Source of the DNA: Cladopsammia gracilis
Lineage: Eukaryota; Cnidaria; Anthozoa; Scleractinia; Dendrophylliidae
Reading direction: 5' to 3'
Length of the DNA stretch: 64,000 bases
NCBI GenBank assembly: GCA_022457155.1
Contig: JAJGOT010000211.1
Coordinates: 101,001 to 165,000 of the forward strand
Below are positions 25,901 to 35,454 of this stretch, one piece after another; the stretch's first letter is position 1, and every line of letters begins with the position of its first letter. The notes under the pieces are model-generated. The model saw nothing but the letters and a program-made list of their open reading frames with translations. It was not told the DNA's origin and did not search any database. The position numbers and the translations under genes were made by a program.

Positions 25901-28900
25901 ACACAGTTTGCATGCACTCTTCAATTTCAGCTGCTTACGTGAGTCAGTGCGCGCAAAGTTTTGAGAAAAACAAACGTGGCGCCTATTCAGCAATCATTTT
26001 ATTTTGCTCAGCGTGGATTGCGAAAGTGTTGTTTTTCGTCTTAAAATCAAACAATTTTTTGTTTGTAAAAAAGTTTGTTGAATCAATAGATAATATATAG
26101 AACCATTGAAGAAATTCACTGCCTTTTTGGTCGTTTTTGTTTTTGGATTGAGAACCCAGTCAAATGCAACACATGCGCAGTTGACCAAAAAATTGTGACT
26201 GGATGTTTTAGTGACTTTCCTCGGAAACGTGCTGATTTCTACGGAACCTGCACTCATTAGAATTTCACAAAATTTGGCACAATAATAGTTCCGAGTATGC
26301 CGAATTCATCTGCCACCAAACATTTGAAATTTAACAGAGGAGATTTTAACAAAACACAAACATATTAAACAACAAATTACGGAAGATCCCTATGTCAAAA
26401 TTACATGAGACTAGTGTTATTATGTGAATATTTTTACGAGTTTACTAGAGTCAAATGATGGACAAAATCTAATGACTAGATTTTCTGAAAATGAATGAAA
26501 CCAAATATTGCAGGCGGATTTACAATCCACCTTGTTGCCGTGGTAACACCCTAAAAGCTCAACAAAAATATCAAAACATAAAGCTTGTTGCTTAATCTTA
26601 TGCATCGCCAATTTTGGGCGCCCAGACGTTAGTGGTTTTAAAAATGACATTGAATGATGCATAGGTACATTGAAACTGTGTTCAGCCACCTTAAATATGA
26701 CAAATCCTGCCTACACCACTGAGTCTTGTTGTTCCTTTTAAAATTATTTTGCCTTCCATTTCAGTAAGATATGGGGTACATGTATTAATTCTAGAGTGTT
26801 TATTGCAAAATAAAAATGGATGAGTTATAACCAGGATTTAGAAAATTTAGAAAATGACATACCGGTACTAAATAAAACTTCGATGTGCCTTCAAATATTA
26901 TCCTTGGGTTCATTCTGGAAGTACATGGTCACAGGTACTAATCATGATCAGGGTTTTGCAATTCCATAAGTACATGTTCCTTTTTTCTTTTCTTTTCCAG
27001 CTTCTTGATGAATGCAAACAAATTGCTGATACACAGCATGATATATCAGAAGTCAGTGAGGAGGCTTTTGTTCAATCTTTTGGCATTGTGGATGAGAAAC
27101 AGAGGCAGAGATCAGAGGCAAATCTACACCCACTTGTAATTACTCAGCCTGTTGCTTTTTCAGAAGAAATGCTCAGTGAGTTTGACTCATTTCCAACAGC
27201 AAGAATGTACCTTCAGGCTTTTAAACTTGTTAAAGAAGGCTTTAAAATTCTTTTCAAGAGTAACTTCAAGGATGGAAGAGCAATTACTCTAATAGCTCAT
27301 GGGTTCTTGACAGAAAATTCTATATTACAAGCATTTCCAATTAAGCATTCATGGTTACCTCAGATCTTTCAACTTTGTGAGAAAAACTTGCAAAAGAACC
27401 CTTGTTTTTTTGAGGGCCTAGTTATATCTTTTGCTTTGCATCGTCTTGAAAGAAACATTTCTGTTGAAAGCTCCAAAGTTGACCTTAAAAAAGTCATGTG
27501 CATGAAAAACTTGATTTATTTAATCAAAGAAGCTGAACCTAATGGACTTTGTCCTGAAGATCCCTTTTTGTTTGATAAAAACTACAGCAGCTGGCTTCAT
27601 GTTTTGTATTGGCACATGGCATCAATCTTTGTTGTTGCAGAAGCTTATGAAAAGGCAGCTGAAGCTTTTGAGAATTCCCTTAAATCTTGCCCATCTCAAG
27701 TTGACTCTAAAAGGGGGCTTGGTTATTGCTTACTGAGACTATATGGTTCTAAATTGTGCTTGGAAAGAGAGGCATGTAGCCAAGGCATATCCATCGAATT
27801 GCTGTCTGATAAACAAAAAGCAAGTGATAGAGACATCTCAAAATATGCATCTTGGACCACCAAAGAACTGGGAGAAAGAGCAGAGAAGATATTGAAAGAG
27901 TATCTGGCTGAGGCCCCACCTTGCTCGAAAACATACCCAAATGTTTTTTATTATCTTGCACACATTGCTTTTCTCAAGACCGACATGAAGGAGTTCAGAA
28001 AGTACTATGAACTTGGCGAAGATGCTGAAGCAAAAAGGCTTCCTTTCCTTCAGCCAGTTAACCTCTCATTGAAAGATAACTTGTCTGCGCATTACCAACT
28101 GTTTGCCAATGTACGGAAACCAGTAACATGTGGTAACATAGCTTGCACCAAGAAGGTTGAGGAAAGTGAGTTGAAATTCTGTGTCCGTTGTAGGAACCAA
28201 AAATACTGTAGCAAGTAAGTGGAGAACTAAGCATTGTTAGTAGGTTTTGTGCATAAATATCACATATTTACCACAGGCTTCCCAAGCTCTACATACATGG
28301 TGAATGCGACAGCTTGTGTACATAGAGAAATGTATGGGAAAATCACAGATTCTCTAAAATTAGGTAAATAACTATCTATTTTGAAATAAAGTTTACCTAC
28401 CTCAAATGTGTTGCTTACTTGTGTCTTGTACCGAATTTGAAGCCATTCCGACGCCATTTTGCGAAGTTATTCGAATAACTTCACAAAATGGCGTCGGAAT
28501 GGCTTCAAATTCGGTACAAGACACAAGTAAGCAACACATTTGAGGTAGGTTAACTTTATTTCAAAATAGATAGTTATTTACCTAATTTTAGAGAATCTGT
28601 GATTTTCCCATACATTTCTCTATGTACACAAGCTGTCGCATACACCACATATGTAGAGCTTGGGAAGCCTTTGTATTTACTAAACAACAAGTCCTTAGTA
28701 AGACAAATCAAATACTGTAAAAGCTCTATTAGGGTCCCAGGGGGAGAGGGAGGGGGGAGGGGGGGCTTCAAATTATAAAGTGAGGCAAGGAAGGGTTAAT
28801 AGAGATGGGTTTTTCACAAAATCTAATTTCCATAGGGTTGGGCTCGTAAGGGGGCTGAACTATGATGAGTGACACTGGTGTTTTTCTCAATATTTGCAGA

Positions 28901-28963
28901 GAGTGTCAAATAGCAGACTGGAAGAATCACAAAGCTACTTGCAAATCTGTGGAAAAGACATAA
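22229..28963 (+). CDS. SEL1-repeat / TPR / MYND zinc-finger protein (three exons)
   Basis: Join of 22229..22993, 27001..28214 and 28900..28963: 765+1214+64 = 2043 nt, or 680 residues plus TAA. Phases are 0 at the first junction and 2 at the second. Donors are CAG|GTATAT and AA|GTAAGT; acceptors are a long CT tract ending TTTTCCAG and CAATATTTGCAG. Residues 1-255 carry SEL1-like repeats, the middle is TPR-like helical, and residues 632-674 form a MYND finger completed only by the last exon (ECQIADWKNHKATC). SEL1/TPR-MYND proteins are protein-interaction scaffolds; no enzymatic domain is visible. It lies head-to-head with G1 and tail-to-tail with G2, both of which also end in MYND fingers. No polyadenylation signal was recognised just downstream. 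Confidence 0.85.
23045..23838. mobile_element. Inverted-repeat element with ATCGAT clusters and a small ORF
   Basis: Ends GGGGTATCCAATCGAT and ATCGATTGGATACCCC form terminal inverted repeats, each followed by dozens of bases rich in ATCGAT/TCGAT. Between them, on the minus strand (23372-23599), is a 75-codon frame starting MSGSGKKEVQ with GYHHCHFSVNIGE and GQLGHLQSELVD. It vaguely recalls HIRAN-like exons seen in transposon-linked cnidarian proteins; this is uncertain. It lies in SEL1-MYND intron 1. Confidence 0.6.
24958..25375. repeat. Dispersed repeat in SEL1-MYND intron 1 (pair of 9408-9830)
   Basis: Same family as 9408-9830 in the same orientation, including TGATAAGAAGATGTC and the GGAAGTAAGAGTAGCCGGAAG block. 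Nonautonomous, with no visible protein. Confidence 0.7.
25700..25842. mobile_element. 143-bp MITE with 9-bp target duplication
   Basis: Ends TACCCTGGATCCAGAGGT and ACCTCTGGCACCCAGGGTA. It is flanked on both sides by the exact 9-mer GACTCACTA (25691-25699 and 25843-25851). A 9-bp duplication suggests a Mutator-like family. A second copy is at 43077-43246. Confidence 0.9.
25888..26694. mobile_element. TTAA-flanked element with GGTGGC ends
   Basis: TTAAGGTGGCTGAACACAGTTT at the left and its exact complement AAACTGTGTTCAGCCACCTTAA at the right define an element of about 807 bp in SEL1-MYND intron 1. No transposase was recognised in it. Confidence 0.85.
27001..28214 (+). CDS. SEL1-MYND gene exon 2: TPR-like middle and start of MYND
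   Basis: A very strong acceptor (TTTTTTCTTTTCTTTTCCAG) precedes LLDECKQIADTQ in phase 0. The 404 codons contain TPR-like helices (for example the segment around AYEKAAEAFENSLKSC) and the first half of a MYND finger with CGNIAC, CVRC and YCSK. The frame meets a stop just after GTAAGT, showing that the finger must be completed by splicing. The upstream in-frame Met at 26944 lies inside the intron and is not used in this model. Confidence 0.85.
28275..28670. repeat. Near-perfect palindrome with 198-bp arms
   Basis: Symmetric about 28472/28473 (core GTTATTCGAATAAC) with almost no loop and few mismatches. It lies inside intron 2 of the SEL1-MYND gene, 60 bp after the donor. Such a structure is either a foldback transposon or an inverted duplication. 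Confidence 0.95.
28900..28963 (+). CDS. SEL1-MYND gene exon 3: MYND completion and stop
   Basis: The acceptor TTTTTCTCAATATTTGCAG is followed by a phase-2 exon encoding KECQIADWKNHKATCKSVEKT and TAA. It supplies the last Cys, His and Cys ligands of the MYND finger, which makes the join convincing despite its 64-nt length. Confidence 0.85.
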
Positions 28964-29254
28964 GGAAAAGAGTGCTACCTAAAGATTACTCTTGATAGCA
29001 ACTTGTAACAAGCACCATTTCACAAAAAAAATGGTAGTCTTTTTATGTACCTCTTCTCCTCCACAAACTGGAAAAAAATCCTCCTTGTGCCATTTTACTA
29101 GCAGTGCAAGCTTCATCCATACCCAATAGGATTTGTCCTTTAGGTTCATGGGAAAGTCGTGTACCCCCACTGCCCTACACAAGATGGGTCCTATTCGAGT
29201 CATACTTGATATGACCACTTCCCTTAGTTCATAGCCTGCAGGCAGATGTCACCT

Positions 29255-29680
29255 TAGACTTGCCACAAGTCGACCTCACGAGTTTCACAGTAAAGCGAGC
29301 GAAGCGAACCTTTGACAACTGCTTTGAGGCCGCGAAGCGGCCGAGCGAGCGACGAAGTCGCGACCCGGGAGTCGCGAGAGGTCGACTTGTCTCACTTGAA
29401 GAGTTTTCATTTGCGTTTCGCGCCAAAAATGTCATTCATCAATGTCATCGATTATTGTTTCGAAACCGAAACAAAAAAAACCGTTACCGCAAGTCACGTT
29501 TCATTGCACCTAATACCTTGTGATTGACAGTTCTGTCCCTGTGGGCTACTCTCGGCTACTCTGATTGGTCTAAGCGCAGCGACCCGTTTTTAGGTCGCTA
29601 AAAATGGCGCCAATCAAGTGTGAAAAGTCCTTCGTCCGGCGGGCTATAAATATAAGACGAAGGACTTCATTGAAAGTCTA
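29255..29680. mobile_element. Insertion with 9-bp ATGTCACCT duplication
   Basis: Flanked by ATGTCACCT at 29246-29254 and 29681-29689. Short inverted ends TAGACTT and AAGTCTA. Absent from copy A of the flank. The interior is GCGAGCGAAGCG-rich. Nonautonomous. Confidence 0.75.
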
Positions 29681-30289
29681 ATGTCACCTATTTCAATCTA
29701 TCCTTTTTCCATGTGATGCAAAGGAAATAGGAGACATCTGCATGCAAACTACTTAGTACTTACTTTCAGCTTGATCAATTATAATATCTTTTATACACGC
29801 GAAGTGATGAATAATGATAAGTAATAGTAATTGGACTGAGGAGAGTAAGGCAAGTAATTTCAAATCGGCCAAGCACATAGCACGAGAACGATTTGAAATT
29901 ATGAGCACGATTACCCCTGAATTGTACGACATGAAGTTCAATTACTATTTAATCGCATCAATACAGTAACAAAATTTGAGATTTAAAAGTCTATGTAATC
30001 TTTTTTGTACCCAAAATGCCTAGGAAATTTTCTATCATTTTGAAAGTAGGAGGAAAAAAAGCAAAAACGAACCCATTTAAGTGCAACTGATTGACGCGTG
30101 CGCAACGTAGGTGTCCAATTACAGCTATCCAAAATACAAAAAGTTGTAATTGGATAGCTGTAATTGGGCACCCACGTGACCGCATGCCAACTACGTAAGA
30201 AATAGGCACGCAGATGACCAATTACAATCGAGAATTTTGTTATTGATACGATTGTGTGTAATAGAACCCACAGTTAATCAAGCTCCCTA

Positions 30290-30365
30290 TCTGGCCTTGT
30301 AGCTCAGTGGTAGAGCATTTGCACTGGAATCTCAAAGGTCATGCAGGCACGAATCCAGGCCGCCT
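30290..30365 (+). repeat. tRNA-derived SINE head
   Basis: CCTTGTAGCTCAGTGGTAGAGC gives a good A box and the GGCACGAATCC region a degenerate B box. The fold is not a canonical tRNA. A deleted counterpart lies at about 317-360 in copy A. Confidence 0.65.
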
Positions 30366-31684
30366 TCCACCAATTTACAGAAATTGGTCAGGTTTTTAGA
30401 AATTGTTTATTTTTTCGGACAGTAAAGGTAAACTTCAGAGTTCATAAAACAATGCAACTGTCATTTAAAGTTGCCCTGGGCACCCCTAGAGGAGCATGCC
30501 TTCTCCACTTGAAGAATTGCAAATTGGTCACATTTTTTCCTGTATCGGCACCTGTCATGGGTTTAAATCTCTGTCCTGAAACTTTTTTTCTAGCTCTAAT
30601 TGAAACTCCTTCAGTTGCTGTATAACTGGGATGATCACATTCTCTGTAATTCTTTCTACCATAGTTCATATGGATTTACCGTCGGCATTTATTCAATTAA
30701 ATGCCACCCTTGAACAGTGTTCCAGTTAACTTTCGAAGGCAGGGAGTCAATGAATAATTTTAAGGGGTCAACAGGTTGTGGGTCTCTAAAACTTCAAAAG
30801 TAATAGCTATTTGATTTGTCAGGTCAGGAAGCCAGCCTTGTCGGGTTTTTGACCAAAGACCCATCTCTTTTCTGGAACACTGCTTGAATAAACCCCCGCA
30901 TCCATGATGCAGTGTTTATTCGAATAATATACTCAAAAAGCGAGTACAGTAATAATCTAGTTGCAGCAAGCCTAAAAATTTATTTTCCTTGATTATAACA
31001 ATGTTTATCAGTGCATTCAAAGCTATGAGGAATATAATTGAGTGAACTTTATTCTATGACATGCATCGCAATCGTATTAAAATGGAAAGTGAAAACGATA
31101 AAGAAAATGACATTTCAGACAAACACTGAAACATGTTTCTGTTTTTAAAAATTCAAACCTTCAGTTGCTATTGTTTGTAAGAAATAAATTTAAATAAATG
31201 CCGCCCTCAAATAAACATCCCCTCCAATAATCGCCACACCAGAATCACCAAAAATTTAATAAACGCTGTGGCATTTAATCGAATAATTATCAATGGTATT
31301 GTCATATTCACTTTAAAGAAAAGGGTGTTTTATTGTTTTCAAAGTGTGTACCTCAAGACAAAGGTTTTGAAGAAAGCGTTTTTTTTTTTGACGTGTCATT
31401 CTGTGGAGAAATTTTTTTAAACTATATTTCATTTTACTTTAAAGACTGTATATTGTGATGGTACGTTTTTCCTTGCTTGCACGTTGGGAAGAACTGGAAC
31501 TTGCTTCAACTGGAAGAACTTAAAAAATTAAACCAACACAAGTTTATTCTGACCAAGGTCAACCAAAGTTGTGACCAGAAATTATGTAACCAACTGATCT
31601 TAACAAATTCAGTGACTTAAATAGTAGAGCATACAATCTTCTCTGTTGTTTGAAGTTGACATACATGGTATGCGCCCCCCAGGA

Positions 31685-31967
31685 GGGAGGGGGGGGGGGA
31701 GAGGACTCCCATATAAAAGTGACAGGGGTGATCGTCATACCTCTTTGAGGTTAAAATAAGTGGTTTAGTACCACAAAAGGTGTTTAAGTAGAAAATGACC
31801 GCTGTCTGTTATTCTGATACCTTTTAAGGTAATAATACTTAACAAATACGTCGTCAGGAAAATTAATGTGATCTACATTAACAAAATGGCTTTTTTTGTA
31901 CCTTTTAGGGTTGCAATGAAAATTTCCGACAATCACCTCGTAAATTTTTTATGGGAGTCTTGATGTA
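31685..31967. mobile_element. MITE-like element, duplicate of 800-1018
   Basis: Shares the GAGGACTCCCATATAAAAGTG left end and TTTTTTATGGGAGTCTTGATG right end with 800-1018, and sits at the same place in the duplicated flank. It therefore predates the duplication. Confidence 0.6.
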
Positions 31968-32367
31968 GATATGCAAACACCTGTTGCATCATGTTATAAT
32001 GTAGTTTACCTGGAGATTTACATTGTTAACCAAGTGAGTGAAATCTTACGGGAAACTGCAGCCCAATGAATGAAAACTCTCTTATGTAAACAACTACATC
32101 AAATGAAACACTGACTCCTATCCTTTTTTAAAAAGACCGAGCTACACAAATGTTCTCTTCATGAAATCCAGGCTACTGGAATGCACGTGTTCATTGCCAG
32201 ATGTATATAATGCACATGAAGTAAGAGCTAGAGTTGGCCGATGTAATATTTTAAATGAACGTTATTTAAATAATAACCGTACAATTAAGAAAATAGGGAA
32301 AATCTCCCATTTCACTGTATTATAAATATAAAGTATTACACTGATGGCCAGACCATGTATTATGTCA

Positions 32368-32502
32368 TTAAAGGCGAACCTGCAGTATAAAAGGGCAGAG
32401 CCCCACGCCGAATCTAATGCAAATAAGCAAGAACAATAGATTTTGCTCATTTGCATGAGTTGGACAGTCCAGCCGCCTTTTATATCGCGGGTTTGGCTTT
32501 AA
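32368..32502. mobile_element. TTAA-flanked 131-bp MITE
   Basis: TTAA, then AGGCGAACCTGCAGTATAAA, and at the right GGGTTTGGCT then TTAA. The inverted ends are imperfect. The copy A counterpart (1808-1811, GTCATTAAGCAC) is the empty site. Confidence 0.8.
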
Positions 32503-32679
32503 GCACTTCGGGCATTTAAGAATACCTGATAAATGAAACTCTGACACACTTGCCTTCGGTTCTTGTTTTTCTACTTTTCTCTTGTATTCCCAAATGTTCA
32601 TCATGTTTTATGACATTGCACTAAAAACAGTGCCCCACCTTATTCTATTCAATGTTAATGTAAGAATAAAATTTTAAGG

Positions 32680-33036
32680 TTAAGGTGGCCCGCGCCTATT
32701 TATTTTGACGACAGGTCGGATTTTAAATCGCGTTTTATTTCATCAAAGTCTTGTCCGATTTCCAAGATATTCGGAACACTGAAGCCCCGGCAAACTTTGC
32801 ACTATATAACTATGATAACAAATTCACGAATAAGGCAATACTTCAGGTGAGTTTTTGGAATGTTTAAAACTCTATTTTGAAGAAAAATGCATCTCAATCA
32901 AAATCAGTACCCCGATGAATTTTCATTATTTTACCATGAGTATGTGCACAAGTGCTGAAGATTATCATGACAAAGTTTCAAGTGAATCAAATAAAAAAAA
33001 TAATAAGTAATAATAAATAGGCGTGAGCCACCTTAA
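32680..33036. mobile_element. TTAA-flanked MITE with GGTGGC ends
   Basis: TTAAGGTGGCCCGCGCC at left and GGCGTGAGCCACCTTAA at right. Copy A at 1980-1983 reads AAGGTTAAAACCTT, the exact uninterrupted site with a single TTAA. Confidence 0.9.
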
Positions 33037-33403
33037 AACCTTCTTTTTCTTTTCCTCAAACATATGTTAAGACAGTGCTATGGCTTTGGGTGGTGCAATT
33101 CAGACCTTGGGAAGGAACAATTCCTGTCTTGGGGAATCCTCCTTTTGGAACAAATGTTTTTTTTTATTCCCACAGCAAATTTGCAGTTACCCAATCTGTC
33201 CGCGACAGTATAAGCACCAGAAAAGATACGGCTAATTCAAATTGTGGAGGTGAATTTTTTAACGAAAAAGGTAATTGTTTCTTAATGGGGCTTTGTCAAC
33301 ACTATAAATCCTGTGAAATGCTAAGAGACATTTCTATAATTATGTTCGAGTTTCATTACCAATTACCGGTGCTATATTTTCTAAGTAATTTATAAGCCTA
33401 TTC

Positions 33404-34027
33404 AGAGAATACATGCAAAAATTACGGACCGACCACGATATTTTTTCTTCAAACTGTGCTTTGTTATCAATGTGTTGAATTATAAAACTGTTATTGCGCT
33501 CAAGCTTGCGTGATATCTCCTAATTTTAGCCGACTCGGGCTAAGAATTAGGCGATATCACGCGCGCTTTCGCGCTATAATAAATATACACGTCAGTTATT
33601 ATTTACACGGTTTACAGTTACGTTGTTATCTAGAATTTTAAAGTTGTTAGGACCATTGGTAAGAAATGGAAAAGTGCCGTTGTTGAGTTTATTTATGTTA
33701 TTCACTTACTAACAATGAGTATGTATAAATATTTGTGCAATTAGATGTCGGGCAACTCTTCTGTTCACGTTAGTAAATATCGAAGCTAACTGTAATAAAT
33801 AAAAAAACATTGTCAGAACGTGATCACGACTAAAAAATAAAACAAAGTACCACTGTAAAATTATCTTAAAATTGTGTCTCAAAATGCACCAGATTGCGTC
33901 TCGGCGCATATTCGTTTCAAAAAATTTTTGGGGAGCATGCCCCCGGATCCCCCTATAAAGCCCGTGGCCTTTGGCCACTCGAAACGTCTCCCCCAAACGA
34001 TAAATCTTATATAGAACCCTGCTATTG
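33404..34027. other. Insertion of unknown type in copy B
   Basis: About 620 bp absent from copy A, between AAGCCTATT and GCTATTGTTAAG. It contains GCCGACTCGGGCTAAG and GGGGAGCATGCCCCCGG inverted motifs. No gene was recognised. Confidence 0.5.
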
Positions 34028-35454
34028 TTAAGTACAAGACAAGAAAAAGCATAACATGGACAGACCCATCAATATAAGGAAGAGAGAAAAAAGTAAGCTA
34101 CAGTTAAGTCAGTTAACAATCGTAGTTTTAAATATTTGCGATAAAGATTAAAGAAAAGGCTTCCTCTTTCCATTGTGGGTTTCTAGTGTGTTCTCTTTTT
34201 TTTGGCATTAAAACTACGCTGTATTTGACGTCCTCGGCGGCCAATGGCCAGGATTGTTATGGACTGCAACTTGAAAATTTGAAGCTATTTTTTTAAATGT
34301 TTTCCCATGTCGCCATGTCTTTCAAAGAGAACGTTGTGTTCGAGTGAAGGTACTTGACAATAATTTTAGCACAATTCTGACTAAAAAACAAACAAACAAA
34401 CAGCCAGATCCTAGTCTGAAGTGTCGGATCAGTTAGCACAACTGTAAAATTAAGTTGTTCAATATTCAGCGTTTAAACTTATCACAGGTACAAAAAGAGA
34501 GGATCTTACTGTGTCTCATTTTGGTGCTTTCAATCAAATTTGGGATGGGAATGAGAGTGAGCATTGCAACTGAAGAAAAGTGAATTCAACAACTAATGCG
34601 GCATGCGATAAAAAAGTCGACAATGGACTGGGAAAGTAAAGCAGTGTTGTTGTATTGCCATATATGTTGACGTTAACTTTTATCATAACGACTTTTATAG
34701 TTGCACAGTTCTTGTCAGACCCTTCATTGTTTAAAAATGCCACTGTAGCTCAAATCTCGTAAGGGAAACGTAACGCGCGCGTGATTTTCTCTCTGGAACA
34801 TAACTTACGGTAGTTGACACAGTACCGTCGTCCCTCCGACTGTTCTGTTTCGCTATTTGTTTAGTTTACCTGCACTCGAGCGGTTCCTCATGCAATTCTT
34901 TCATGTCTATGGGTCCACTTTCCACATTGGTCTATGAATACCAGGAATACCTCCTTCACTTGTTGCCAACAACTCAGTTATAGGTCTGTCTCATTACTTG
35001 CAAGGATCACCCCTCTTCTTATAGCTCGGTATATCTGCCTCCATGCGTGCCCAGGAAGCCCCTCTTTCTTTTGCTGTGGCTCAGCCATTTCGGGCCATCT
35101 CCTTATGTACATGGGCCAAGGGCTTTTTTCTCTGACCAGTGGTTTGGCCAAAGGATTGCCAAAAACACCCCGATTGCTCGTACAAAATGGTCTGCCTCGT
35201 TGTGCCCTTCTCCTTGCCTGCGTAGCTGGCCGGATTGCATTCGTGAGAGCAACGTTTTGGCACAACCCAAGGAGAAAAGGATCCATCATGACACCGGTGG
35301 CACCACAGCCTACCTAATTCTTGGTTGCAACTTAACCATGTGAGACTCTCTATATATGTAAAAGAAAGTGCCCCCCCCCCCCCCCCCCCCCCAGGTAGTT
35401 GAACCAAGTGCTCTTGAGTGTACGATCTCCCAGATGAATAGTGATCTTTAACGG

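Larger units (their letters stand above)
29088..35454. repeat. Copy B of duplicated 3' flank of the NB-ARC genes
   Basis: Matches copy A at 1-3826 but is enlarged by insertions at about 29255-29680, 29820-30245, 30516-31408, 32368-32502, 32680-33036 and 33404-34027. It begins about 125 bp after the end of the SEL1-MYND gene. No independent gene is supported in it. Confidence 0.85.

Noticed and set aside
33075..33395. Plus-strand 106-codon frame in copy B.
   Set aside because: The equivalent sequence in copy A (about 2045-2370) does not keep the frame; noncoding duplicated flank.
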